A stretch of 64,000 bases of DNA from Sphingobacterium sp. HMA12 (GCF_002933815.1 NZ_BEYR01000001.1:992001-1056000), one strand, 5' to 3'. Shown: positions 17,506 to 27,246, counted from the first letter of the stretch. Notes: a model not told the origin generated them from the letters alone. Translations and numbers: made by a program.

Positions 17506-19098
17506 ATGAAAACAATATACATTCTTATCGCACTTTGTCTAAGCTGGACGCTGAATAGGAGTATTGCACAGGACAAACGACCAAATATCATATTAATTCT
17601 GGTTGACGACTTGGGTTTTTCAGACATAGCACCTTATGGCGGAACAGACTTTCATACGCCAAATTTAACGGAGCTGGCAAAACAGGGGACACGTTTCCAG
17701 GAGTTTTATAATAATTCAATTTGTGCGCCGACGCGAGCGACATTACTGACAGGACAATATGCACATCGCGCCGGTATGGGGTATTTTAACGTTAACCTTG
17801 GCCTGCCGGCATACCAAGGCTTTTTAAACAACGAGTCACTGACGCTGGCGGAAGTACTAAAAGGAGCGGGCTATTCTACCATTATCTCCGGAAAATGGCA
17901 TGTTGGCGATGATTATGACCAATGGCCTGCGCAACGTGGTTTTGAACGCTCCTTTAATTTTGTGGGTGGAGCTTCCAATTTTTATGAAATCAATGGACCT
18001 GAAAATCCTACCGTGCCTTTGTACCGAAATAATAAACCTTTCTATTTACCACAAGGGCGTTACCTCACGGATGAGATTACTGATCAGGCAATTGGCTTTC
18101 TGCGTGAACAAGAGCAGGATAAAAAACCGTTTTTTCTGTATCTCGCCTTTAACGCACCACATTGGCCTTTGCAGGCTCCGGAAGAAGAAACCCAAAAATA
18201 CGAGGGCGTATACCGGCAGGGCTGGGATAGCCTGCGTGTGAAACGTTATGAAAATGCCGTTCAAAGTGGAGTTTTTCCGAAAGGACAGCCTATTTCGACA
18301 AAGGATTCAAGTGTACAGGAATGGAACAAGCTCACCTATGACGAACAGCAATATTGGCAACGTCGACAGCAGGTATTTGCTGCCATGGTCGATCGCGTCG
18401 ACCAGAGTATCGGAAAAGTGCGACAAACCTTGAAGGAACTGAAAAAAGACAAGAATACCATTATCATCTTTTTGTCCGATAACGGTGCACAGGGCGGTGA
18501 TCGCAACCGCATCTATACCTCGCGGAATACGGAGACTGTAGGGTTGCCGGGTTCCTATGATATGCAAAATAGCAATTGGTCACAAACAGGCAACTCGCCC
18601 TTGCGGAGCTACAAGGATAATCCTTATGAAGGCGGTATCGGTGCACCGTTTATTGTCTGGTTTCCAAAGGAAGTGAAAGCCAACGTCGTCAAGAAAGGTA
18701 CGGGACACCTGATTGATATCGCCCCTACATTATATGATTTTGCCAAAGCAAAATATCCGTCAACAGAGGACAACTTATCCATCAATCCCTTACCGGGCAT
18801 TAGTCTGAGAGCCTTATTGCATACCGATAAAAATCAGGTCGAGCGTCCGACTCCATTATTTTGGGAACGAGCCGGCAACACAGCTGTACGGTATGGTAAA
18901 TGGAAACTAGTGTCTTTATTCAAAGAGGGGAATAAACCACAGCTGTACAATATCGATGTGGACAGGGGGGAAAACAATAATGTCGCAGATCAATACCCGG
19001 AAATTGTTGAAGATCTCGAAGCGCGTTATAAGCTTTGGGCAAAGGAGAATGGGGTGGTGGACTATAAACTGCTGAAAATAAACAGTCAGTTTCGCTAG
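17506..19098 (+). CDS. S1 family sulfatase (formylglycine type), first copy
   Basis: Type I sulfatases hydrolyse sulfate esters. The Cys73 in NSICAPTRATLLTG is the CxPxR site converted to formylglycine, and the metal ligands are in LVDDLGFSD (residues 33-40) and FLSDNGA. A signal peptide (about 1-21, ending SIAQ) puts it in the periplasm or at the surface. No sulfatase-maturing enzyme is encoded in this window, so maturation must rely on one elsewhere. It follows susD by 60 bases and is closely related to the next gene. The substrate cannot be read from the sequence. Confidence 0.93.
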   Translation: MKTIYILIALCLSWTLNRSIAQDKRPNIILILVDDLGFSDIAPYGGTDFHTPNLTELAKQGTRFQEFYNNSICAPTRATLLTGQYAHRAGMGYFNVNLGLPAYQGFLNNESLTLAEVLKGAGYSTIISGKWHVGDDYDQWPAQRGFERSFNFVGGASNFYEINGPENPTVPLYRNNKPFYLPQGRYLTDEITDQAIGFLREQEQDKKPFFLYLAFNAPHWPLQAPEEETQKYEGVYRQGWDSLRVKRYENAVQSGVFPKGQPISTKDSSVQEWNKLTYDEQQYWQRRQQVFAAMVDRVDQSIGKVRQTLKELKKDKNTIIIFLSDNGAQGGDRNRIYTSRNTETVGLPGSYDMQNSNWSQTGNSPLRSYKDNPYEGGIGAPFIVWFPKEVKANVVKKGTGHLIDIAPTLYDFAKAKYPSTEDNLSINPLPGISLRALLHTDKNQVERPTPLFWERAGNTAVRYGKWKLVSLFKEGNKPQLYNIDVDRGENNNVADQYPEIVEDLEARYKLWAKENGVVDYKLLKINSQFR

Positions 19099-19202
19099 GC
19101 ATAAAAGGTTGGCTTATGAAAATTCATGATGATGTATTCGAACCGAGTGAAAAGAGTTCATTTTTATCATGGAGACTAAACATATATAAAAATTCTTATC
19201 AA

Positions 19203-20825
19203 ATGAAAAAACTAACACTATGTATTGCCTTTATTTTTGGTGGTGCAAGTGCTCTTGTGGCACAAAGCAACAAGCCGAATATTATCTTGATTCTTGCAGA
19301 TGACCTCGGATACTCCGATTTGGGCGCTTATGGATCGGAGATCGCAACCCCCAATCTGGATCGTCTGGCCAGCGAGGGAATACGTTTAAAACAATTTTAT
19401 AATAACTCCATTTGCGCGCCAACACGTGCATCCCTGATTACAGGTCAGTACCAGCACAAGGCCGGCGTTGGATATTTTTCCAATGATTTGGGCTTACCGG
19501 CTTACCAAGGTTACCTCAATGCTGAATCATTGACGATTGCCGAAGTTCTTCGTGCCAATGGCTACGTCACCGCGACATCAGGCAAATGGCATGTGTCCGG
19601 TAAAGGCAAGAGCCTGCCTTGGGACCGTGGTTTTGATTTCGTTTTTCCAAGAGAAGAAAAGAATTCAGATTCAGGAGCTCCGACATTTAAAGGAGCGACA
19701 GATGCTGCAGGTTATCCCTTGGAAAGCTCTTTTTCTACAGAAGTAATCAATCGGGAGGCCGAAGGTTTTCTAGATCAGATCAAAGGTCAGGACAAACCGT
19801 TCTTCCTATATTTAGCGCATACCGCACCGCATTGGCCTTTAGTTGCCCTGCCACAGGATATCGCAAAGTATAAGGGACACTATGATAAAGGTTGGGAGAG
19901 CATCCGTAGGGCGCGGTTTAAGCGCCAAAAAGAACTTGGGATAGTTGACAAGACGACCACACTTTCTATTGCCGATGAAGATATCTACGATTGGGAACGC
20001 CTATCCTTTGACCAAAAGCAGCAGTGGGCCAGAAAAATGGAAGTTTTCGCTGCGATGGTCGATCGCCTGGATCAGACGATCGGTAAGTTGTTGCAAAAAC
20101 TCAAAGAAAATGGCCAGTTGGACAATACCTTAATTGTGTTCCTGTCAGATAATGGTGCACCTGCGGAGGACCTCGTCCGCTGGTTCCATGGTGCCCGATT
20201 GAACAGTGGGCCAGTGGGTACGGTAGGTTCATTTGAGTCACAAAGTAAAAATTGGTCCTATGCATCAAATACTCCATTCAAGGCATTTAAAGATTACACT
20301 TATGAGGGCGGGATCAATGCCCCATTTATCGCTTGGTTTCCGGAGAAAATCGCCAGTGGCATCAAAAAAGGAACTGGCCATATCATTGACCTGGCGCCAA
20401 CCTTTTATGAACTTGCCGGAGCCAATTATCCCAAGGAATATCAAGGACATCAGGCAAATAAACTTCCCGGAAAAAGTTTACTTCCGGTGCTGTTCAATCA
20501 ACAGGATACCGTAACGCGCGACGAAGGTCTTTTTTGGGAGCGGGCCGGAAACCGTGCCGCGCGGATAGGAAAGTGGAAATTGGTGTCCACCTGGCCATCC
20601 TACAAATGGGAACTATATGATCTGGAACAAGATCCGACCGAACGAAAGGATATTGCCGCACAACATCACGATGTAGTCTCGCGCCTATCCACCGCTTACT
20701 TTCGTTGGGCTAAGGATAATGGAGTGGTGGACTTTGCTGAATTAGAAAGTAAGGAGCCTATTAGTATGAAGGAGTTTCGGGAAAGTAAGGTACAGGAGAT
20801 CGCAGCACCAGCATTTCGTTTTTAA
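19203..20825 (+). CDS. S1 family sulfatase (formylglycine type), second copy
   Basis: This paralogue of the preceding gene has Cys71 in NSICAPTRASLITG, metal ligands in ILADDLGYSD and FLSDNGAPAED, and a signal peptide MKKLTLCIAF...LVAQ. The frame is open from 19116, but the ATG at 19203 places the signal peptide at the N-terminus and gives 540 residues, close to its neighbour's 530. The two copies share blocks such as LGLPAYQG and HTAPHWPL/FNAPHWPL, so they arose by tandem duplication. Differences in the middle third suggest different sulfated substrates. Confidence 0.92.
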   Translation: MKKLTLCIAFIFGGASALVAQSNKPNIILILADDLGYSDLGAYGSEIATPNLDRLASEGIRLKQFYNNSICAPTRASLITGQYQHKAGVGYFSNDLGLPAYQGYLNAESLTIAEVLRANGYVTATSGKWHVSGKGKSLPWDRGFDFVFPREEKNSDSGAPTFKGATDAAGYPLESSFSTEVINREAEGFLDQIKGQDKPFFLYLAHTAPHWPLVALPQDIAKYKGHYDKGWESIRRARFKRQKELGIVDKTTTLSIADEDIYDWERLSFDQKQQWARKMEVFAAMVDRLDQTIGKLLQKLKENGQLDNTLIVFLSDNGAPAEDLVRWFHGARLNSGPVGTVGSFESQSKNWSYASNTPFKAFKDYTYEGGINAPFIAWFPEKIASGIKKGTGHIIDLAPTFYELAGANYPKEYQGHQANKLPGKSLLPVLFNQQDTVTRDEGLFWERAGNRAARIGKWKLVSTWPSYKWELYDLEQDPTERKDIAAQHHDVVSRLSTAYFRWAKDNGVVDFAELESKEPISMKEFRESKVQEIAAPAFRF

Positions 20826-20910
20826 GAAGCAAACTCTTATATCAATGAAACAGATTTTTTAGGTATGGTTTGATTGTGGTGAAGCGTTTCACTTTACATT
20901 ATTTTATGAA

Positions 20911-20946
20911 AAAAGGCACCAAGTTCCAATGGATCGGGTGCCTTTT
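20911..20946 (+). terminator. Terminator of the sulfatase operon
   Basis: AAAAGGCACC at 20911-20920 pairs with GGTGCCTTTT at 20937-20946. It lies 85 bases after the sulfatase stop, between convergent genes. Confidence 0.7.
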
Positions 20947-21014
20947 CGCTAATTTGATCAATATTCAAATTGTCTACATCATTCCTCGACATCGACCTTT
21001 GAAGTTGTATCCTG

Positions 21015-21509
21015 CTACTTGTTTTCTTCGACTTCAAATACCGTATCGATTTTCCAATTGGCCTTATCTTTGGATGCGGCCACAGCCAAACGGTCACAAC
21101 GTTCGTTTAAAGGATGGCCAGCATGGCCTTTTACCCAAACCAATTTGACTTTATGTAGTTTATAAACACTCATTAAACGCATCCACAGGTCTTTATTTTT
21201 TTTTCCCGCAAAACCTTTTTGGATCCATCCATACACCCACTTTTTGTCAATGGCATCGATGACATATTTGGAGTCGGAATATACCGTAACAGCCTGATTT
21301 AAGTTTTTTAATGCTTCGAGCCCTACAATGACGGCCATCAGCTCCATACGGTTATTTGTTGTTTTTCTATACCCTCCTGAAAATTCCTTCTCAATTAATT
21401 TCCCCTTGAACGCCTCATTGTCGCCTGTATAGATAGTTCTTAAGATAGTTCCATACCCTCCTGGACCGGGATTTCCACTCGATGCCCCGTCTGTATATAA
21501 TTCGATCAT
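21015..21509 (-). CDS. rnhA: Ribonuclease HI
   Basis: RNase HI cleaves the RNA strand of RNA-DNA hybrids. The acidic active site is seen in [14 protein letters not shown] (D7), [24 protein letters not shown] and ERCDRLAV, and GHAGHPLNE is the flexible His loop. The open frame extends to 21593, but the family starts at MIELYTDG, so the start is 21509, giving 164 residues. A GGAGGG sequence lies just upstream of this ATG, a better ribosome-binding site than most in this window. Confidence 0.95.
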   Translation of the reverse strand: MIELYTDGASSGNPGPGGYGTILRTIYTGDNEAFKGKLIEKEFSGGYRKTTNNRMELMAVIVGLEALKNLNQAVTVYSDSKYVIDAIDKKWVYGWIQKGFAGKKNKDLWMRLMSVYKLHKVKLVWVKGHAGHPLNERCDRLAVAASKDKANWKIDTVFEVEENK

Positions 21510-21718
21510 ACCCTCCAAACTTAGATAAATTTGTGTTGAAATACAATTATAATTGTGTGGAGCAACGCTATATCCTGACAATCTGCCTGTCAAATCAAGG
21601 AGTTATTCGGTTTAGCACGAACGTCTTGGCTGTAATTTATCATTTACACAATAGAATTCTGGCGATTTATATGTATTTTGCTGGCTTAAACTCGTTATGT
21701 AATCGATAATTTAGCTCT

Positions 21719-23554
21719 ATGAAGTTTCAAAAGGTTTCTCTTTTTGTTCTTTTAGCGTCGGCGTGCTTAAACGTCAGCGCTCAGAACACTATTTCAGCAC
21801 AAAAAATGGATTGGTTTGAAGACGCCAAGCTGGGGATTTTTATTCATTGGGGGATCTACTCCGTTGACGGGATTTCTGAGTCATGGTCATTCTTCAATAA
21901 CTATATTAACCACGATAATTATATCAAACAGCTTGATGGTTTTACGGCCAAAAATTATAAGCCAAAGGAGTGGGCTAAACTGATCAAACAAGCAGGCGCA
22001 AAGTATACAGTGATTACGACGAAACATCATGATGGGATTTCCTTGTGGAATACTCAGGCGGATAAAGCGATTACCACCCTAAAAGATGCCGCTGCCAAAC
22101 AGGATGTTATTACACCATTTGTTCAGGCTATACAGCAGGAGGGACTGCATACAGGTCTCTATTATTCTCTGCCCGATTGGAGCCATCCTTATTACGATGT
22201 ATTTACACGTGCAAGAAAACGTTACGAACTTGTCAAAGAGCCAAATCGTTGGAACCAGTATGTCGAATATTATCAAAAACAACTCAGCGAATTATCGCAG
22301 CAATATAAACCCGAATTGATCTGGTTTGATGGCGACTGGGAACATAGTGCCGAAGAGTGGAAGTCCAAGGAAACGTTGTCGCTTTTACGGAAATACAATC
22401 CGAACATCATTATTAATTCGCGCTTGAATCACCATGGTGATTATGAGACTCCTGAACAGGGAATTCCTGTAAGTCGGCCAGATGCTAAATTCTGGGAGCT
22501 TTGCTATACCATGAATGACTCTTGGGGATATCAACCCTTTGACAAGAAATACAAATCACCCAATATGATCATCCGCACATTGGTGGATTGTATTTCCATG
22601 GGTGGAAACCTCCTCCTGGATATTGGCCCAAAAGCTGATGGCAGCATTCCAGAAGAGCAGATGAATATTTTGAAGCAGTTGGGAAGATGGACGAATAAAC
22701 ACGCTTCGGCAATATATGGCACAAGAGCAGGTATTCCATTTGAAAATTACAACGGGAAGTCCGCTTTGTCAAAAGATGGAAAAACCCTCTATCTTTATGT
22801 ATATGAGCAAAAACCGCAATTGCAGTTAAAGGGTTTGCTGAACAGTGCTATTCAGGCGGTTTCTGTTGTTGGAGATGTCGGGTCTAAGGTAACTGCGGTA
22901 GCGTTGGATGAAAGGATCCAATTGGACTTGACAAAAGTTAACTTTGATCAGGACGTCACAGTATTGGCCCTGACGTTCAAAGACAAGGTACAGTGGCATG
23001 CACCCCGGGAAGAAGCTATTACATTACAAGCTGTACTTGATAACAAGCAAACCAATACCGCATTAAATAAAATCGCGTCAGTACTCCATAGTGGAAAAAA
23101 TATCTTTGATCATTCGGGTTTAACTATAGACGGCATGGAGTCAAAGCTGCCTGTGGGAAATCTGACAAATCCAGCCGTTCTAGACTGGGTTAAGAACCAT
23201 GCGGAAGCACTTTATGAGACTGGAAAGGGACTACCTGAAGGACATTATGAAGGTTTAAGCGCTCTTTCAAAGGATCGTCAGACCCTTTACCTTTTTGTTG
23301 AAGGCACGCCTACAGGCCCTATTGCGCTCAAAGGAATTAAGAACGGGATCGCACGGATTCGGCTGGTGGGTGAAGGATCCATGATCAATCATGAGATTTT
23401 CAATAAACTGTACTGGAGCAGTATTCCGGGGATTGTTTATATTCAGGTACCCAAAGAACGCTTGGATAAAAATATGACTGTCATTGCGGTGTTATTGGAT
23501 TCGCCTTTGGCATTGCACCGTGAGAAAGTTGGCGCGATTGAAAATAATCTTTAA
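21719..23554 (+). CDS. GH29 alpha-L-fucosidase with two C-terminal repeat domains
   Basis: GH29 enzymes release terminal alpha-L-fucose with retention. The 611-residue protein has a signal peptide (about 1-21), the fold blocks KLGIFIHWGIYSVDG, YTVITTKHHDG and LIWFDGDWEHS (the Asp in this motif is the family nucleophile), and GGNLLLDIGPKADG. The region after about residue 330 holds two copies of a roughly 130-residue domain; ALSKDGKTLYLYV and ALSKDRQTLYLFV are the matching strands. It lies after rnhA and is not in the sulfatase operon, but fucose and sulfate often occur together in host and algal glycans. Confidence 0.88.
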   Translation: MKFQKVSLFVLLASACLNVSAQNTISAQKMDWFEDAKLGIFIHWGIYSVDGISESWSFFNNYINHDNYIKQLDGFTAKNYKPKEWAKLIKQAGAKYTVITTKHHDGISLWNTQADKAITTLKDAAAKQDVITPFVQAIQQEGLHTGLYYSLPDWSHPYYDVFTRARKRYELVKEPNRWNQYVEYYQKQLSELSQQYKPELIWFDGDWEHSAEEWKSKETLSLLRKYNPNIIINSRLNHHGDYETPEQGIPVSRPDAKFWELCYTMNDSWGYQPFDKKYKSPNMIIRTLVDCISMGGNLLLDIGPKADGSIPEEQMNILKQLGRWTNKHASAIYGTRAGIPFENYNGKSALSKDGKTLYLYVYEQKPQLQLKGLLNSAIQAVSVVGDVGSKVTAVALDERIQLDLTKVNFDQDVTVLALTFKDKVQWHAPREEAITLQAVLDNKQTNTALNKIASVLHSGKNIFDHSGLTIDGMESKLPVGNLTNPAVLDWVKNHAEALYETGKGLPEGHYEGLSALSKDRQTLYLFVEGTPTGPIALKGIKNGIARIRLVGEGSMINHEIFNKLYWSSIPGIVYIQVPKERLDKNMTVIAVLLDSPLALHREKVGAIENNL

Positions 23555-23576
23555 CGGTAGCGAAACAAATTATTTG

Positions 23577-23608
23577 GCCCCGGGGTGCTAGTATCCCGGG
23601 CTTTTTTT
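23577..23608 (+). terminator. Terminator after the fucosidase
   Basis: GCCCCGGGG at 23577-23585 pairs with CCCGGGC at 23595-23601, with a single bulge, and seven T follow. Confidence 0.82.
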
Positions 23609-23672
23609 CGGTCAAAAATAATTTTTGACTCCGCCGTTATGGTGGAAAATATTTTTATACTAAATTAGGCGG

Positions 23673-24131
23673 ATGAGTCTATTGCATACTTTTCTTGCAT
23701 CCCTATCTGTGGTCGCACTATGTGTTTCCTGTACTGCCGGAGATGGAAATAAAATGGAACGACAACGTGCAGATTCGCTTACGAATAAAGTCGTTGAGGG
23801 AAAAATAAATCTGGAGGTGCTGGCCAATTCAGACGAATTTATGTATTTCAATGAGAAATACTTTCATGAGCCGGCTGATTTGAAAACGATACCTAAGTTT
23901 GACAAAGTACAGATTCAAATTGTAACCTATCGTATTTATAAACATGTGAAGCTGTCGGATAACCGTTATGATTTTGCTGTAAAACAGGCAAAAGATCTGC
24001 ATATACCCAATAAGGCGTTTGTTTATTACCAGCGTTCTTTCGATGAGATGAACCGGAAGGCCGCCGCCAGCAAAGATTCTATTCGGCTGGAGCTTCCTAA
24101 TAACTATGCCACTAAATTGATAAACGAGTAG
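23673..24131 (+). CDS. Hypothetical lipoprotein
   Basis: The 152-residue product has a lipoprotein signal with lipobox VALCVSC (Cys19 or so). The mature part is charged and helical, with no known domain that I recognise (FDKVQIQIVTYRIYKHVKL, YYQRSFDEMNRKAAASKDSIRLEL). It lies between the fucosidase terminator and the sirtuin gene, alone in its transcription unit as far as can be seen. Confidence 0.65.
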   Translation: MSLLHTFLASLSVVALCVSCTAGDGNKMERQRADSLTNKVVEGKINLEVLANSDEFMYFNEKYFHEPADLKTIPKFDKVQIQIVTYRIYKHVKLSDNRYDFAVKQAKDLHIPNKAFVYYQRSFDEMNRKAAASKDSIRLELPNNYATKLINE

Positions 24132-24216
24132 TGGACTCGTTTCTTGTTTAAAAAGTTATCCTTCCGAACCCACTAGATTCGTAAGATTTATTTATTTTTA
24201 GGCACTAAGCAAGCAC

Positions 24217-24924
24217 ATGGAAAAGAAAAATATCGTCGTACTGACAGGAGCAGGGATTTCTGCCGAAAGTGGGATACCTACTTTTAGGGATGCAAATGGA
24301 CTATGGGAAGGACATGATGTGATGGCTGTAGCCTCTATTGAAGGATGGAAGAGAAATCCAGCGCTTGTTCAGGAATTTTACAACCTTAGACGAAAGGCGG
24401 CGCTGGCCGCAAGGCCGAATGCTGCGCATCTCGCGTTACGCCAGTTGGAATCGGCCTATCAGGTCACGATCGTTACACAAAATGTCGATTTGTTGCATGA
24501 GCAGGCTGGCTCTACAAAGATTATACATTTACATGGTCGATTGGACCAATCCAAGTCTTCTATTGACGATCGTCTGATTTACCCGATAGAGAGCGAAGAA
24601 ATAAAAATGGGAGATCTCTGCGAAAAAGGAAGTCAACTGCGACCGAATATCGTGTGGTTTGGGGAAGCTGTTCCGGAGATTGAACGGGCAATGTCCTATG
24701 TTTCAAGAGCAGATATCCTCATGATTATCGGAACTTCCTTACAGGTTTATCCTGCAGCTGGGCTGCGACAATTTGCGCCTCATTATTGCCGGTCTTTTTT
24801 GATCGACAAGCAGATTCCCAACAGTACAACATTGGGTCGGATAACGTGTTTTGAAGAAGCAGCAACCGTGGGGGTTCCAATCTTAGTCGAACAGCTGCTT
24901 CAAGAGGCCTCAGTCAAAGATTAA
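24217..24924 (+). CDS. cobB: Sirtuin-type NAD-dependent protein deacylase lacking the zinc cysteines
   Basis: The NAD site GAGISAESGIPTFRD (residues 11-25), TQNVDLLH (88-94) and the catalytic HLHG (His106) identify a Sir2 protein of 235 residues. Tyr55 and Arg58 in EFYNLRRK form the Y-x-x-R pair of class III sirtuins that prefer succinyl or malonyl lysine. Only one Cys (DLCEKG) lies where the four zinc-binding cysteines would be, so the zinc module is absent. Neighbours give no hint of the target. Confidence 0.88.
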   Translation: MEKKNIVVLTGAGISAESGIPTFRDANGLWEGHDVMAVASIEGWKRNPALVQEFYNLRRKAALAARPNAAHLALRQLESAYQVTIVTQNVDLLHEQAGSTKIIHLHGRLDQSKSSIDDRLIYPIESEEIKMGDLCEKGSQLRPNIVWFGEAVPEIERAMSYVSRADILMIIGTSLQVYPAAGLRQFAPHYCRSFLIDKQIPNSTTLGRITCFEEAATVGVPILVEQLLQEASVKD

Positions 24925-24989
24925 TATAGCAGTGGATTATAAACTTCAAATAAACCTCATCCTGATAGATGGAATAAAAACTTAAAAAA

Positions 24990-26087
24990 ATGAAAAGAAT
25001 AATAGGACTGATTTGTAGTTCAGTATTGGCTATTTCTTGCCACAATAACGCAGAGATCAAGGTAAATAATAGTACAAATAATGCCCCGATACAATTGGAT
25101 AGTGCCCAAGCAAGACATTTGCTTACATTACCATTGCATTGTATTGAAATTGAATATCCTAACAAATTGGGACAAGTACTCGGAAGTGATCAGGATTTGA
25201 AGGGGCCGCGCACATTACATCCGATTTTCTACGGTTGTTTTGACTGGCATTCCTCAGTCCATGGTTATTGGTCAATCGTACGAATTTTAAAGCAATTTCC
25301 TAACTTGGACAAGTCTGGCGTAATTCGGAAACAGCTGGACCGGAATATCACTGCAGAAAATGCGGCAACTGAATTAGCTTTCTTTCAGGACAAGAATAAT
25401 AAAAACTTTGAGCGCACCTATGGTTGGGCCTGGTTGTTACAATTGCAAAAAGAACTACTAACCTGGAAAGATCCCGATGCGGAGCGTTGGGCAAAAATTC
25501 TCGATCCGATGGCAAAACATATCATGAAAGCCTATCAGGAATATTTACCAAAATTGGTTTATCCGATTCGAACCGGTTATCACGATAATTCCGCTTTTGG
25601 CCTATCGCTGGCATTGGATTATGCGCGGGGAACAAATCATGTTGCTTTCGAAAAATCATTAATGACCAATGCTGTGAGGCTATACGACCACGACAAAAAT
25701 TGTAATATCTCCTTTGAGCCTAGCGGCAGCGACTTCCTTTCACCCTGTCTTGAGGAGGCACTTTGCATGAGTATGGTTTTAAGACAGGATGAATATCGAA
25801 AATGGCTGAAGGACTTTCTTCCGGAACTTTTCAATCCTGACTTTAACTTGGAACCTGGTATTGTAAAAGACCGTACCGACGGACATTTGGTTCATTTGGA
25901 TGGATTAAATTTTAGCCGGGCGACTTGTCTAAATGGTATTGCAAAGGCACTTCCTGAGCTAAATCATCTGCATGGTTTAGCCAATAAACATCTGAAATAT
26001 TCATTGCCCAATATTACTTCCAAAGACGACTATATGGGCTCCCATTGGTTGGGTACTTTTGCGCTTTATGCACTTTCCAAAAATTAA
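24990..26087 (+). CDS. DUF2891 family lipoprotein
   Basis: The 365-residue protein carries a lipoprotein signal (SVLAISCHNN) and the DUF2891 core, with HPIFYGCFDWHSSVHGYWSIVR at about 78-99, FERTYGWAWLLQLQKEL, RTGYHDNSAFGLSLALDYAR and FEPSGSDFLSPCLEEALCM. The conserved His, Trp and Asp residues suggest an alpha/alpha-barrel enzyme, but the activity is unknown. The gene stands alone, 65 bases after the sirtuin. Confidence 0.82.
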   Translation: MKRIIGLICSSVLAISCHNNAEIKVNNSTNNAPIQLDSAQARHLLTLPLHCIEIEYPNKLGQVLGSDQDLKGPRTLHPIFYGCFDWHSSVHGYWSIVRILKQFPNLDKSGVIRKQLDRNITAENAATELAFFQDKNNKNFERTYGWAWLLQLQKELLTWKDPDAERWAKILDPMAKHIMKAYQEYLPKLVYPIRTGYHDNSAFGLSLALDYARGTNHVAFEKSLMTNAVRLYDHDKNCNISFEPSGSDFLSPCLEEALCMSMVLRQDEYRKWLKDFLPELFNPDFNLEPGIVKDRTDGHLVHLDGLNFSRATCLNGIAKALPELNHLHGLANKHLKYSLPNITSKDDYMGSHWLGTFALYALSKN

Positions 26088-26177
26088 TGCCCACAGTCAT
26101 ATGAAAGCTGTGACCTGTGATCTGGAATAACAACATCAAAATAGAGTCCCTGCAAATTCAAATGCAGGAACTCTATT

Positions 26178-26528
26178 TTACATATTTGTTTCACCCCATT
26201 CATCCATAAGGATTAAAATCTTTTCCAAAGAGCGCCCCAATGCTGTTAGCTCATATTCAACCTTCGGGGGGACTTGTTGATAGACAATACGGTTGACCAG
26301 TTTGTCCTGTTCAAGTTCCTTCAGTTTAGCGATAAGCATACGCTCTGAAATACCGACGAGCCTTTTTCGCAGTTCACTATAACGTAATTTGCCTTCATGC
26401 AGGAGATAAGAAAGAATATTTATTTTCCATCTTCCCCCAATAGCAGATAAAGTAAAGGCAATGCCACAATGATCTTTCCAGTAGCTTTCATTGATCATGT
26501 TGGTGGAGTTTTCTTTTCTGTTATTCAT
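26178..26528 (-). CDS. HxlR family winged-helix transcriptional regulator
   Basis: The 116-residue protein has the HxlR/MarR-like core CGIAFTLSAIGGRWKINILSYLLHEGKLRYSELR and SERMLIAKLKELEQDKLVNR, ending in a dimer helix. The Cys in DHCGIAF may serve redox or aldehyde sensing, as in HypR-type regulators. A TTG at 26555 opens the frame, but the ATG at 26528 is preferred. It is divergent from a DoxX-like gene, which it probably controls. Confidence 0.88.
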   Translation of the reverse strand: MNNRKENSTNMINESYWKDHCGIAFTLSAIGGRWKINILSYLLHEGKLRYSELRKRLVGISERMLIAKLKELEQDKLVNRIVYQQVPPKVEYELTALGRSLEKILILMDEWGETNM

Positions 26529-26621
26529 ACTTACTTTTCTGTTCGTATCATACAATTTCGTGCGTACTGTTATTCATGCAATTTAATAAAGAAATTTGTA
26601 GCTCATCTCATAAAGTATAAA

Positions 26622-26993
26622 ATGGAAACTATAAAATTTATCGTTCATTGGTTCAGTTATGCCTATTACCTGTATGTATTTGGATATGCCTCATTATTCA
26701 AAGTTTTTCAGAAACAGTCCATGATGCAAAGCATGGATTCTTTAGGTTTTAATAAAACCTGGACACTAGGCATCGGAGTAGGCGAGTTGCTGGGTGTTTT
26801 ACTTCTTCTGATTGGTTTATACAAACCCGAAATCAAAACTGTAGGGATTTTACTTTTATTTCCATTTGCAATCGGCGCTTTTACGGCACATATGGCTCAT
26901 GGGGAATACCATCATTTTTACAATTCATTAATGATGTGTATTCTTAGCATTGTTTTACTGGCAACGGACAAAAATTTTAAAATTATTATTTAG
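26622..26993 (+). CDS. DoxX-like four-helix membrane protein
   Basis: The 123-residue product has four hydrophobic segments and the DoxX pattern LYVFGYASLFKVFQ near the first helix and IGVGELLGVLLLLIGLYKP in the second. The frame runs back to 26469, but that would be antisense to the regulator, so the start is set at the ATG at 26622. DoxX proteins are often linked to quinone or thiol stress, and the divergent HxlR gene supports that. Confidence 0.8.
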   Translation: METIKFIVHWFSYAYYLYVFGYASLFKVFQKQSMMQSMDSLGFNKTWTLGIGVGELLGVLLLLIGLYKPEIKTVGILLLFPFAIGAFTAHMAHGEYHHFYNSLMMCILSIVLLATDKNFKIII

Positions 26994-27000
26994 CGTTTTG

Positions 27001-27048
27001 ATAGCACAGAGTAGGAATGTTTTAAATTCCTACTCTGTGCTATTTTTC
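27001..27048. terminator. Strong bidirectional terminator after the DoxX gene
   Basis: An 18-bp perfect stem (27001-27018 with 27026-27043) with a 7-base loop is followed by T residues. It lies between convergent genes. Confidence 0.9.
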
Positions 27049-27093
27049 TATTCTTTCATAAAGAAAGAGCTACGCTTTTGTGAAAACAATCGT

Positions 27094-27246
27094 TTAGGCC
27101 GCCCCACGGATGACTCGCAACAATACCACTATAATTGCAATGACCAACAATGTGTGGATAATATTTCCTGTCGCGTAGCCTCCAAAAAAACTAATTGCCC
27201 AAATGATTACTAAAATAACGGCGATAATGTATAATAAATTTCCCAT
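27094..27246 (-). CDS. lmo0937-type small membrane protein
   Basis: A 50-codon frame on the minus strand encodes MGNLLYIIAVILVIIWAISF, then FGGYATGNIIHTLLVIAIIVV, ending LLRVIRGAA. Two hydrophobic helices with a GGY...NIIHTLLVIA turn are the mark of the short lmo0937-type membrane proteins seen in many Bacteroidota and Firmicutes. Function is unknown; relatives are often stress-induced. It is too short for a usual 60-codon cut-off. Confidence 0.85.
   Translation of the reverse strand: MGNLLYIIAVILVIIWAISFFGGYATGNIIHTLLVIAIIVVLLRVIRGAA

Noticed and set aside
20870-21148. A plus-strand frame of 92 codons
   Set aside because: It runs antisense into rnhA and through the terminator hairpin.
26469-26621. 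Upstream extension of the DoxX-like frame
   Set aside because: It would overlap the divergent HxlR gene and lacks a membrane signature.
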